Of a DNA stretch of 64,000 bases, positions 1 to 11,192 are shown one piece after another (the first letter of the stretch is position 1; each line of letters starts with the position of its first letter). The DNA comes from Rhodamnia argentea (taxonomy: Eukaryota; Streptophyta; Magnoliopsida; Myrtales; Myrtaceae), in NCBI RefSeq assembly GCF_020921035.1, contig NC_063151.1:33300934-33364933 (forward strand). Reading direction: 5' to 3'. Under the pieces are notes generated by a model. It was not told the DNA's origin. It did no database searches and saw nothing but the letters and a program-made list of their open reading frames with translations. The position numbers and the translations under genes are program-made.

Positions 1-2648
1 ATAGATGCGCATCCTCGCCGTTTCCAGATGTTTCGACTGGTCTGGGTTGCTGCAAAACTAAACTTACATAAAAAATGTCTTCAAATACTCAATCAGAATG
101 GAGCCAGCATCTGCCACTATAATATACCACAACCTAATTCAATCAAAAAATATGAGAAGATATTCATGTAATAAGAAGTTCCAAATTCAACTATGCCAAC
201 GAAACCAAATTTCATGACTAACATACAAAAACAAGTTAAGAGAGAATTACAGGAGATGAAAACGAAAAGGCCTTCTACGGAGCTCGGGAAGACAGTAGAC
301 CTTACCAGATAATGAGACCAAAGAAAAAAATCGAGGGGCAAAAACTGGAGCAAAAAAGGGGTTCTCAGAAGTAAATACTTCATCCTGCACACACTACTTA
401 ATCCACTTAAAGTGAACCATTTGCTCTTCACTTAATCATATTTCAAAGCCCTTGGAAAAATTAATGTAAGAAGGCCAATTATCTCAATTTGAATAAGATT
501 TTGAAAGCGTTGATTCCCTCCAAGAGTGGCTTTATCTCTTGGGAGACTGCTTTACAAATCATGAGGTGATCCACTTCTGATGACAGTCTCCCTTTGGAGG
601 GACATAGGGTTCGTAAGATATGCACGAGATTGGCAATTGGAACCCCTCTTCAACTTATTTGATTTACTTAATAGTTCTTGGGTTGTGCTTTGAGGTCAGT
701 GAAAAGCAGTGTGACCACACAGATAGAAATGGATTGTATATAAAATGTCTAGCACTTCAAATTTTGTTAAGTAAAAGAAACAGTTAATCATGAAGAATCA
801 AGTCTTTTATCTTCAAAACAGCAATCTCTATGCCTTCAAAACACTCTTTTAATCCTCTTCCTTCGCACTTTTAGCTGGCATTGCTTGATCCCAAAGTCTT
901 AGTTTTTTGAGCAAGTATTGTGCACCTATTCCTCTTTAATTTATACTCTAGTGAACACTCCTTTCGAGTCTTTCCTTTTCTCAGTGACGAAGAAATCACT
1001 ATGTATGAATTGGGTGGCACAATAAACAAACAACCACAGCTCACATTATAAACTCCCGATGAAGAATAAACAACTGATCAACACTCACTCATAAACTTCA
1101 AGTCAAATCATACATTCACACATTAAAATATGAAAAGATAATAATTTAAGACGAAAGGCAAGCACAAAGCTCAATGTACCTTGGGATAACAGCCAGACCT
1201 TGTGCCTCTTCTCCTGTTGATGCCAAATATTGGGTAACCTTATCAACGAATGTACTACCCAACATGTCATCAAGTGCGATATCGATATCATAACACTCTT
1301 TCCCTAGAAGCTGTAAAGATGAGATAACATGAGTTTGTTCATCATCTTCTCGAAAGAAAGGTCTAACACAATAAATCCGCCAATTTCACAATGTCATTCA
1401 CATCGATTCAAGTACAATAATTATACCATCTCTACAAATCATTCCAGCTCGAACATGATAAATGATTCTGAGCAAAAATTTTGCTGAAAATGACCGACAG
1501 TAAATCATTTATATCAGTTTGAAAGAATCTCGGGGACTTTCCAGGAACATATAATCTTTCTCTACTCAAATAATTACCCTGACACCTTGTCGAATGTTGG
1601 AAAAGGTCCTATCTATTGAGGGTTCTAGGAAAGGGGCATCACCACCCAATAACAGGTTATAGCGATGATACCACCACGAAATTTTCGTAATCAATAGTAG
1701 CACATAAAATGTGAATGTGTGCATATACATAAGAGAGTAATTCATAGATGCGGTGCCAAGGGAATGCTAACTCTTCATAGAACTAAATTCACCTGTCTAA
1801 ATGTCAGTCACTGATATTACATGACACATAAGGGCACCCAACTGGCTCAAGATGGCAGCGGCTGAGAGTAATACTAAACATATCTAAAAATGACTGTGAA
1901 ATCAACCATTCACATTCTTAAACTCGAAGATTTATTAGTTACATCACCATTAAGTTATCCCCTGCAAATAATAACGCTCAATGACTAAAAAATAATAATA
2001 AAATGCAGTCTCAACCCCAGTAGCTTACAAACAATAGAACCACAACGACAAAGACCTAATTAGCTGATGTTCTTACTGATTGTAGAAACAAAACTTCATA
2101 AGGAGAAACAAAAGTACTGCATTTTCTAAATACTTCAAAGAAAAAAAAAACCCCAGTCAAACAAATAAAGCACGCATATTATGGGAAGGGAAAAGTAAGA
2201 ACTTGAGTTGGATATAAATAAACATGTAATTGGAGAAAAATATCTCAAAAGAATCACAAAACAACATGCTTGTGCACGATTAGTACCGCAAAAAGAACTT
2301 AAAGGCACATCGAATTGAACACCCTACTGCACTAGCAAATACACCAACCTTATCACGGACCCAGCCACCAGCAACGCGCAGCTGGGTAGAGAGATCAAAA
2401 TGGCGAATGGTGGCAAGAAGCCTATCAAAGATCATCTTCTCCTTCTCTGTCAAATCGATCTTTTCCTTCACTTGCACCACAGGCGAATCCGTCGACATTG
2501 ATTTGCAACGCAAGAACCCAGCTGCTTTAGCCGGGTTTCGCGCCTTAAGAGGTCTCCAAACGCTTCCTAAAGCAAGAGAATTGCCACTACCGAAGATGCT
2601 TCTAAGAAAAAAGCTTGAACTGTTGCCGTTCAACAATGACACTCTCAT
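1..2648 (-). CDS. CCA-adding tRNA nucleotidyltransferase, 5' part (exons 1-3, truncated by window edge)
   Basis: This enzyme adds or repairs the CCA 3' end of tRNAs in nucleus/cytosol, mitochondria and plastids. Exon 1 is 2648-2349 (100 codons, ATG at 2648), exon 2 is 1310-1180 and exon 3 is 49-1, continuing beyond the window; all borders are GT..AG and the frame joins cleanly (phase 0, then AG|C making Ser). The protein shows the class II poly(A) polymerase head: LRVAGGWVRDK (about residues 90-100) followed by LLGKECYDIDIALDD, where D108 and D110 form the catalytic DxD pair, then SNPDQSKHLETARMR. The first 50 residues are Ser/Arg/Leu-rich and look like an organelle transit peptide; a second Met at residue 51 (MSTDSPVV) could start a cytosolic form, as is known for this family. 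Family call is firm; the C-terminal body is outside the window. Confidence 0.93.
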
Positions 2649-3290
2649 TTTCCTCCCTTACCCATGCTGGACGTCCTTGCTTCAATTCACTCGGTTTTTC
2701 CCTTCTATTACTAGGAGAATTCGGCACTCACTTGCGAAACCGATTCTTTTGCCCTTCAATTTCGAGTATTACAACTCCAGTAAGCCGAAACAAATTTTCA
2801 ATTTATCACAAGTGCAATATATGATGCCAAGGACCAATTCTCTAAATTTAACAACCCATAGGCCCACTTGCAGCTCTATACAAGAAAAAAATGAAAACGA
2901 AAATACAGCGACTGATACCTTGCAGACGAAAAGCCGCCGGAGCCTGTCCAAGCAGAGAGAGAGAGAGCGATGAGGAGTAGCTGGAGGCGTCGGTTGGCTG
3001 GGCTCGGCCGCTGTAAGGTGGCCGGGGCGACGGACGACGTCGAGAATAAATGCAGCAGCTGCTTCGGCGGCGAAGACAGGAGTTACACAGCGACGAGTGG
3101 AGGCGACACGGCGACGAGTGAGAGGCAGCAGGAGCACAAAGGCGAGGGCGGGAGAGACAGACAGAAGCCCAGAGATGAAGAGAAACTGAAAAGCTCTCCT
3201 AGTCCCATAAGACGACGCGTCGTTAAAAAGCGATAATAAAACGGGGAAAAAATCACCCAAAACCCTAAATTATTCCCACGATAAGATATT
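2649..3290 (-). promoter_or_regulatory. Upstream region of the CCA-adding enzyme gene
   Basis: This is the 5' leader and promoter side of the minus-strand gene ending at 2648. A short GA/CT tract (about 2957-2970) reads as CT repeats on the gene strand, a common feature of plant 5' leaders. A GC-richer stretch (2970-3230) follows, in which open frames on both strands carry no recognisable domain. I see no convincing TATA box. Confidence 0.35.
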
Positions 3291-4109
3291 AGGCGAAATC
3301 AAAAATCCTAAATTTATATTCGTATGATCAAATTAAAATATTTGGACTGAAATTTCAAAAATTCATCGTGAAAATATAATTAAATATTAAAATTTTCAAA
3401 AAATGTAATTAAATCTTAAAATTTATCAAATTAATTTATTGAATCCTTCGATTAATTAACGATAAATGCCAAGGTATCTTGTTTTATTACTTTCTTAAGA
3501 CGGGTGGTGATGATGTGGCGCCTATCAAGCTCCATGTCAGGAGAAAATACAAAAATTTGAGAAAAAACACAAACTAAAATAAAAATTAAAAAAGCTAAAA
3601 GCTTAAAAAAAGTTTATAAAAAAAACAAACAACATCAACAACAACTGCACACTTACCGCAGTGACTGGGCTAACAACTTCCTCTCAAATCTGGGACGAGG
3701 ATTGCGCCCTCTCCCAAATCAGGTCAGCAGGCCCTCGCGGGGAGCCGGCAATGCCCAAAGGAACTCTGTCGGCCCTTCTCGACGGCTATGACGGTGGCCA
3801 TGGCGTGGGCGACGGCTTGTTCCCCATTTTTCTTGGTTTTTAAAATATGTATCATTTTTTTTAATTTATTTAGTTAATTTAAGTAAACTTTGAAAAAGAA
3901 AATAACAAAAACAATACCATGCGGGAGAGAGAAAGTAATAAAAAAATTATCAATTCAGCATTTTTTTATATGTCAAGTTGGACGTAATTAACAGGACTCG
4001 ATTGCATCAACTTGATAAATTTTAATACTTAGATCATAACTTTTGGAAGTCTTAAGATTCAATCGTACTTTCTTGACAAGTTTTATATTTTCCAATGCAC
4101 TTTATCCCT
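3291..4109. repeat. Long terminal-inverted-repeat element with GC-rich core
   Basis: The AT-rich left arm (about 3291-3480, with runs such as AATCTTAAAATTTATCAA) reads as the reverse complement of the right arm (about 3960-4109). Between the arms lies a GC-rich core (about 3650-3835) with gcgaccc/ggcgacgg-type words unlike its flanks. The architecture is that of a non-autonomous DNA transposon. I could not find a clear target-site duplication, so the borders are approximate and the superfamily is open (Mutator-like is my guess). Confidence 0.5.
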
Positions 4110-4472
4110 AAATTTAATGATCTTGTTTTCAGATTTTCAACTTATCTGCATAACACAATTGAAATCTAAAATTTTTAATTTATGGGAATGTTTTTTTGCG
4201 CATGATCTATCCATACCAAGACACCGTAATACAGCCTTCTTCGAATGTTGCTCTAAGTATATCACCTAGGATTTTATAATGCTAAAATACTTTCTTCTAA
4301 TTGCAAAAGAAAATTTTGATGCTGTCTACATACAAATAGCCGCCACCTATAATGGACAACTTAAATTATCATTTAAAAGTTAATCCACATGAACATGACT
4401 TATATAGTGCATCTATGCATCTCTTCCAATCATTTGACAACAAATAGAAGAAGGTCCTATAGAATCTCACAT
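4110..4472. other. AT-rich spacer, no gene seen
   Basis: I see no coding signal, RNA gene or clear repeat boundary here; it separates two inverted-repeat elements. Confidence 0.4.
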
Positions 4473-5070
4473 AAGTGTTATCAATTCAGTTTTAGACTTT
4501 TCAATTGAATCAAGTTAGTTCTAAACATTTTTGCATTGATACCAATTCCATCTATCTTACCATTTTAGGTATAAAAAAAAACCGCTAAAGTGGACACCGT
4601 TCGTCCTACGTGGCACCGCTGGCACTCACGTGAACATTTTAAAATATTTTTTGTAATAAAATATTTCTAGTTATTTTTTTTCCTTTTTTTTCTTTCACAT
4701 TGGTTGGTGACCCTCACTTGCAGTAGCAATGGCCTCACCCAGGGCCACCGCGGCCTTACCTACCGTGCAGGAGGATGCAAAGGCCCTTGCAACCTCGCCA
4801 GCCGTAGAAAAAACAAAAGAAAAAAATTGAAAATACTCTTAAAAAATAAAAATACATTTTTTAGGAAAAATATTTTAAAATATTCACGTCGGTGCCATCC
4901 GTGCCACGTAGGACGGCCAGCATCCACGTCAACGATTTCCTGCTAAAATTGACTAAATGAAATGAATTGGTACTAATGCAAAAGGTTTAAGAATAAATTG
5001 TTCAATTTAAAAAGTTTAAGACTAAATTGATATCAATACAATAGTTTTAGGACTTTTTGGCACTTTTCCC
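4473..5070. repeat. Long terminal-inverted-repeat element with GC-rich core
   Basis: The left arm contains CGTCCTACGTGGCAC (from about 4610) and the right arm contains its complement GTGCCACGTAGGACG (about 4900-4915). The inverted similarity extends outward on both sides for more than 100 bases, through the 'taccaattc...' and 'tttaagactaaattg' words, and inward through TTTTAAAATATTTTT. The core (about 4700-4810) is GC-richer. The right end (ggcacttttccc, about 5070) is well formed, while the left end is degenerate. It belongs to the same dispersed style of element as the one at 60311-60718. Confidence 0.6.
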
Positions 5071-5439
5071 TAAGATTTTTGTATAGTGTGTATGCATGTG
5101 TTTGATCCTTCTAAGAAGTTATTTAATTCAATTTAAAGGCATAATTAGAAATTGTTTACTTACATGGCATAGCTCAATTTTCGCAATTCTAATAGTAATG
5201 CCTTATTTGATATCTGCAAGTACATCCTACATTAAAGAAATTATATAGAATTCCTTTTTTTAGTTTGATTTGACCTTTTAGAATATTAAAAAAAAAACAA
5301 GTACACAGAAAATCTTAAAACTTATCGTGAAAGTGCAATTAAGTTTTCAAACTTATAAAAAATACAATCAAGTCATAAATCTTGTGAATTTAATTTAATT
5401 GTGTCATTCCATTAATTCCGTACAATCTGGCTAACCAAA
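5071..5439. repeat. AT-rich dispersed repeat fragment
   Basis: About 5300-5430 carries words (cttaaaacttatcgtgaa, aatacaatcaagtcataaatc) that recur in the arm of the element at 3291 and around 11230-11345. It is probably a solo fragment of that element family. No gene is visible. Confidence 0.35.
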
Positions 5440-6440
5440 AATGCTATTCTTGTACAACTTTGGACTACGATCCTCGTGAAGATGTTCGATCGCAAAAGCA
5501 ATGTCAATGGCAATGTCTAACCTCTGCATTAGTCCCAAATGTTCTGGTTTTCCATGTCTATGTTCATACTTGACAGTCTTCTTCGTTTCTTTGGTCTATC
5601 CAATTCTCCAAGCTCCCATTAGCCATGTATTCGTGTAATAGAGCTTCAAAATCATTGCCGTGATTGTCCAAACTCGAGTAGCCGTTAAATATCCTCACGA
5701 GATTTTGGTGTCTTAAGGCCTCTAAGGTGCTTGACATTCCGAGATGAAACTCTTCGAAGTAGAGGCGAGCTACACGGATCGATCGAACCGAAAATCACCC
5801 GGACTGAACCAGCCAATTTGGTCAATTTCGAGGGCATCGGTCTGGTTTCCGGTTCCAAGAAAACCCGGATCGATTAATATTTTTATTTTATTTTATTTCT
5901 ACCTAATTTTAAGTAAGTTCGTGTTACTCACCCCTATTAATAATCTACCAATTTTATTGGACCACTAAAAAATCGGACCGAATCAGAAACCAATCACCCT
6001 CCGCATCTAAGCACCTCTTTGGCCCAAGTTGAGCACTTCAACAGCCACCCAGCCGCCTCGATATCTCCCTTTACCGGCCACATTGCTCTCGGAGAATCCA
6101 TCTGTGGCTTTAAAAAGAGTTCCTCGCAAGGAGACCCTCGAATCAGACGGCAGTTCAGTTGAAGAGACATCTTCTTTCAGACTTCTTTCTCCCATATCGA
6201 ATGATAAACAAGCAAAGACACAGAACGAAGCCCGACAAGATGGGCAGCCGCTGTGGCGATCACTACAAACTTTTTGGTCGAAAATGGTTTAGAGGTATTC
6301 GATTTGCAAGAAGGAAGGTTTATTTCTGCAACACCTCCACAGAGATTCCTATTCTCTGTGAAGAAAAGACTCCTAAGTCCATCCCGAGCCTTTTCTTCCA
6401 CCTCTCCTCTCCCATCCTCAATCATATAAGTTCCGAGCAA
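5440..6440 (-). pseudogene. LRR receptor-like kinase pseudogene fragment (EFR/Xa21-type)
   Basis: Reading the minus strand, 6440-6180 gives ENRNLCGGVAEINLPSCK and a hydrophobic stretch, typical of the LRR cap and transmembrane region of subfamily XII receptor kinases. Next, 6195-6007 gives LFKATDGFSESNVAGKG and VAVEVLNLGQRGA, the start of the kinase domain with an altered glycine loop (GKGRYRGG). After an interruption, the lower part gives SKSFISECQ, then in another frame EALRHQNLVRIF, EYMANGSLENWID and GLMQRLDIAIDIAFAIEHLH. The rest of the kinase (HRD, DFG) and the LRRs are absent. At least two frame changes, stops and an inserted hAT-like sequence show that it is dead. Family call is good; exact ends are approximate. 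Confidence 0.75.
5760..6010. mobile_element. hAT-like sequence inserted in the kinase pseudogene
   Basis: The segment begins TAGAGGCGAGC, close to the TAGGGGTGAGC ends common in plant hAT MITEs, and is rich in 'accgaaccgg/ggttccggttcc' words shared with the element at 33746-34308. It separates kinase codons for NLGQRGA from those for SKSFISECQ, which should be nearly adjacent in an intact kinase. An 8-bp target duplication could not be confirmed. Confidence 0.45.
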
Positions 6441-6731
6441 CCCAAAAGGGATAGATCGAACTCAAAAACGACGAAACAAGCACAGGCAACAACCGAACAC
6501 CAATCTGCCTTCGCTTCACAAAATCGGAGAGAAGTCCAAACCCGAAGATCAGGATGACTTCGTATTCATTAATATGATGATTTTGTTAGTGGCATGCTTA
6601 CATCAATGTCTAATCTACCATCTCCTCGTATCCATCTCTTTCTCTATATATATGTTAATGGCCATGGACTAGACTCATATAACACCGCGCATCAATCAGA
6701 TGAAAAGGAAACAAAAAAAAGAATCAACTCT
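6441..6731. other. Spacer / FUT13 3' flank
   Basis: This stretch lies between the kinase relic and the FUT13 stop codon. It would include the FUT13 3' UTR. A short TATATATA run lies near 6645. No other feature is seen. Confidence 0.4.
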
Positions 6732-9700
6732 TTATAAAGCTCGCGCATTTCTCCCACCTTTCTTGCTAATGAACTCACATAACCGGCACGGCAAGGTGTC
6801 GAGGCTTGTCGCTCGTGTGCTTCCATAATTACCTAGTACACCACATCTTCTCCATGCATGGTATTCGGCGTATGCCACTGGATCATTCGCGAGAGACTTC
6901 ACGAAAGTTGCCAATTCCTCCATGGAGCTAAACTTGCTCCCATCTATGATTGAATGCGGAGGGACAAAGTCCATGACATTGGGGGCACCAAAATAGATGG
7001 GGATCGCCCCGGAATCCAGGGCATAAAATAGCTTCTCTGTCACGTAACTTTCCGTCCAAGTGTTCTCGATTGCAAGAACAAACTTATAATGAGACATGGT
7101 GCAGTGTAAATGGTCCCACCATTTTGGAGTGACACTGGCATCGTTGGCACACTCAGGATAGAAAGAAAGTGCCTTGTCGCGACCGCCGACATTATTTAAG
7201 CACTTGCCAAATGAATGGTGAGGCAGCAATTTGAGGAGCTTTTTTGCGAGTTCATTCCTTTGAGGAAGGCAACGAGAGGAAGACCAATAAATCAGCGTCT
7301 CCTGGGGTGCCATAACAAGATTTAATACATTGAAGGGATCATAACTTAATAGGGAGAGAATCAAGACGAGACTCGAGAGGGATGGACAAGATGATCACTC
7401 ACATTGTCCTTAAAAGAAGACACGTGGTAATTTCGACCATTGTGGAAAAGTGATCCAGCATAGGTTGACTGGACATCATCTTTTGCATGGTAACTGATGA
7501 ATACATCTTCTCGGCCTGATCTCCTTCGGCCAGCCTCCAGATCCATGTATACACGTAGTGGATCCCCATTGCGCCTCTGATATTAGCATGTTCAGTGAGA
7601 GAAGATACTCTCAATTAAAGCAGCAGCAGCATGTACAACAAATTTCATAGAAGCAGATATCAATCAGGAAAATTAAAGAAATCCATTCATGTCTAAGCAT
7701 TTAAGCTGATTGTGGGCTATGCCAGTAAAATAATTTATTTAATTAGAGTGATTATTATCAAAACGCAAAAATGATCAAGACAAACAGCAACAAGAATGGG
7801 ACATGAAGAATCTACAAATGCAAAGGCATGAACCATCCATCTGACCAGGAATGCAAATAATCAGCCGTACAAATTGATGCAGTTAAACATGTGGATTTCA
7901 CGAATAACTTTTTCTTATTCCATTACAGATGTCTAGACAGCAGGGCAATTTCTTCTCACCTTTTGTTGGGTAACCAAATATGACAACAATATGGCAAAGT
8001 GAAAACATAGTCAAAGATTTCATGAGAAAAGAGTCGAGAGCAATAGGAAAAACAATTTGCAATAGCAACAACCGCCTAGTCTCTGTTCCGGGGTCACACA
8101 TCAGCATTTCAATCATATATTTGCACATGCACATATAGATGGATGGGGCCAAAAAAGAGTTTAGCAGGCACAAAGAGGAGGTTCGAAGCAAAGTAAAAAG
8201 AGCTAGGACAGCCACCGCATTAAATGAAAATAGGATACGAATGGGTATTTCCAAGAAAATCGATAAGCTTCAATTGAGCAAAACTGGAGCTGAACCGAAC
8301 AAAAACAAGCTTCAAGGGACAGCTTCCACGTGCTTATTTTTCAAGCCTCATAGCAATGTCCATGTATCACACTTTAGTAAAGAGCCTAGCCTAGCATTCT
8401 TATTGCAGAGCACCAATAAAAAGACCAAGTCGATGGAAAAATCTTTATGTTGGACTGCTATGGTTCACAACTAGCACTCGACCCAAAAAAAACAAAAAAC
8501 AACTCAATTAGAAACTGAACCAAAGAATAGCTCACAGTGAAGGCAACCTAAACCACTAGAACCTCTCTCTACAAGAATGACCAAAGGTGATTTCAAGATC
8601 ACATACATGGATATTTGAACTTGACCACAGGCATGTTGCAATCTCAGACCAATTTCATATGACATTACTTTGACAAAAGTCGGTAGTTGCAAATCCTTTG
8701 GTCGAAGACATTCAAGACTCTATAAGTTCCATGGGTTGGCTCAAGGACCTTATGCCACTGTGCCTTACGATGCCATACAATTCAAGATCATTCAATGATC
8801 CACCTCTCAATGCTTTTGGTAAAATAAGAATTCCAGACAGCTTCTCTGTGATGTCCAAGATTTTGGAAACATTACCAAAAGCAAAAACGTCTAGTATACC
8901 AAACAGGTTAGAAGTGGTTGGGACTGAGGACTAGGCAACTGGTTCAACATCTTTTTGCCAATGATGCAATTATTCTTCACAAGAAGCATGTAGGGTTGTT
9001 GCTACACCTAAGGTGCAATCTTCTTCACTTCAAGATGAATATTAACCAGAAAATAGTCGTGTTGATTGAGAAGATTCTGACTGAAATTGTGGGTTCCACT
9101 CTTGATTCTCTTTCCAAAATTCTTTGCCAGTGGACAAGATGACACACACTAACAAATTTTCTGTCGTTAGGACATGTTTTGTATTGGAATGACATGAACA
9201 ACGGGCCTTTCTTAGGTGCTGAAGTGATAGGTTTTACCAAAAGGATAGCATGGGAGAGAGTCTTCCATTTATTTAAAGGAAGGGAGGTTGCACTTTGACA
9301 AGCGCTCCCCAGAATGTTCCACTTACAATATACCTATCCTCCAATCCGATACCATTCTCAAATGACTAAAAAATCCTAAACAGCATTCTGTGAAATCAAA
9401 CCGAACGCGAAGTATGTGGCCAGTGGCTCGGTGAGGGTTCCAGGTAAAATTACTTCAGCTCATAGACTTTTTTTCTCCACTCAAAACAAAGTGGCAATAC
9501 CACGGCTGCTAGAAATTACACTGTGCTCTGAGGGTTCACATTTCAGCCATCTAATACTCTTGTAATGTCCCAGAAGGACATGCTCGTCCCCAGCAATGGA
9601 GATTTTTCCAGATGTAGAATTGCAGTGATGATAATCCTTCCCCAAAAAGATATCGCACTCTGATTTGATTCTAATTCTGTTCCTCCCAGAGCTTTCAGTT

Positions 9701-10494
9701 TCGGTTAGAAGAAAACTTGATGCGTCAGTAATTTAGAGTTGATCTGGAACGTAGATACATTAAACAGATAAAAGATTATGAATTCCATCACTCCATAAAC
9801 TTCAATACCGTCTTCTCTAATTGAGAAAAGAATTGAACTGCAGATAATTTTGTGGCACATGCCGCTCGAAAGATTGCTAATATGCAGCTAAAATTCGGAA
9901 AAGACTCGCCTTGAACATGAAATTACAACTTCTCTGTACAACTGAATTAACTGAAACTCACAAATTACAACATTAGATGACCAAAGTAAAGAAACGTACC
10001 AGAAGCGGAGGCGTCGAGGTCTCAAACAGCAACGCGTCGGGCTTGTCCGCAAGAACCGGAGATTTAGTCCACAAGCAGCTCAACCCACACCGGCACGGGT
10101 ACAGATTGTCCAAATTGTCGGGGATCCAAGTCCACCCTTTGACCAGCACACTGACGTGACTCAGCTGCAGCTCGCGACACTCCGATTCGCCATCGCCACC
10201 CACTTGGAGAGAAGACGAAGGAGAGGCCGACCTATTGAACCCATTTCCCAATTGCCCTCCGTGCCTTTCCCTGAACCGGGCACAACCCACTCGAGAGTCC
10301 CATTTCTTGAACGCGCCCACCAGATCGGTGAACGGATCGGGGGCGGCAGCGGCGTCGGAGATCCCCGGCCCGCGAGCAGAGCGGACGGAGGTGGCGAGGG
10401 AAGGGAATTCGAGGAAGCCCGAGAGGAAGAGGACGAGGATGGTGAAGGACAGCATGAGAGCGACGGTGTAGGTGTTGATGGGCTTCGATGGCAT
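6732..10494 (-). CDS. FUT13: Alpha-1,4-fucosyltransferase (GT10, FUT13/FucTC type)
   Basis: Golgi type II membrane enzyme that transfers fucose from GDP-fucose in alpha-1,4 linkage to outer-arm GlcNAc of N-glycans, building Lewis-a structures. Exons: 10494-10000 (165 codons), 7576-7403 (58 codons), 7301-6732 (189 codons plus TAA); all introns are phase 0 with GT..AG borders. The product is 412 aa; Arabidopsis FUT13 is about 400. A single signal anchor lies at residues 8-30 (VALMLSFTILVLFLSGF), followed by a stem. The luminal domain has VLVKGWTWIPDNLDNLYPC, DVFISYHAKDDVQSTYAGSL, HHSFGKCLNN and the GDP-fucose-binding motif FVLAIENTWTESYVTEKLFY (298-317) with PIYFGAP. A C-terminal CRLC (CxxC, 395-398) is typical of plant fucosyltransferases. 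The start was chosen because the anchor follows at once and a TC-rich leader precedes it. Very sure of family; FUT13 rather than FUT11/12 rests on length and motif wording. Confidence 0.95.
7577..9999 (-). other. FUT13 intron 1 (2.4 kb)
   Basis: The intron is bounded by CTTCTG|gtacgt and atatcag|AGGCGC on the gene strand. Short open frames inside it have no recognisable domains and no codon bias. I see no transposon ends. Confidence 0.6.
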
Positions 10495-10716
10495 GGTGAG
10501 GGAAGGGAGTTTCGTGACGGCCGTCCTCTCTCTCCCTCTCTATATCTCTCTCTGGTAGAGAGAGAAGTCGGAGGAGGGAGATGGTCAATGGGTCGGACGC
10601 ATTGATGTGAGAAAAGGTCCGAGGTCTGATGGCGGCTCCGGAACTGCAGTCCCTCGGCAAGTCTTCCATTGTTCTGGACAACGAGACCGTCAATCTACAT
10701 TAATTTATTTAAAAAA
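10495..10716 (-). promoter_or_regulatory. FUT13 5' leader with GA/CT-rich tract
   Basis: Upstream of the ATG at 10494 on the minus strand, 10525-10562 is dominated by ct/ga dinucleotides. Such pyrimidine-rich tracts are common in plant leaders near transcription starts. No clear TATA box was seen. Confidence 0.35.
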
Positions 10717-11192
10717 TGATGAAGTTTAAACTGATACATCGATAATAAATTTATCACAAATTATTTTTTATTATAAAAAATTTCAAATTAATATACCAAT
10801 AATAAATCTATCCCATAGTATTTTTTTTATAAAAATAAACCTTAAACTAGTACATCTATGACAAACTTATCATAAATGAACTTTTTTTACCACGAAAAAC
10901 TCAAAACCGGTATATCCGTGATAAATTTACCTTCCGTTAAATTGGGTTAATACCTAAAAAATCCCAAATTAACATATCCGCGATAAACATAGGGTAAAAG
11001 CCTCAAATTGAAATACTCATGAATTGTCACACGTCATCCAACTCAAGAATTTGTGAGTTAGATTTAACGAAAACTAACATAGGGTAAATTTATCACAAGT
11101 ATACAAATTTAACATTTTTTGTGATAAAAAAAATAATTGGGAATAGATTTATCATAGGTGTGTCAATTTGAGATTTTTCGTGATATTAACTC
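10717..11192. repeat. AT-rich inverted-repeat element (same family as 62500-62838)
   Basis: Arms carry repeated 'gataaatttatcac', 'caaattgacaca' and 'tttttcgtgata' words that pair in inverted orientation across the middle, with an internal 'cgttaaattgggttaa' and 'cacacgtcatccaactcaa' core. Very similar words occur at 62500-62838. A possible 9-bp flank TTTAAAAAA lies on both sides (10708-10716 and 11193-11201), but it is low complexity. Probably a Mutator-like MITE with partly tandemised arms. Confidence 0.5.

Noticed and set aside
2769..3260. 163-codon minus-strand frame upstream of the CCA enzyme gene
   Set aside because: No recognisable domain, and it lies in the leader/promoter; a transcript-leader shadow is more likely.
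8698..9142. Short frames in FUT13 intron 1
   Set aside because: No domain and no conservation I can recognise; intron position explains them.
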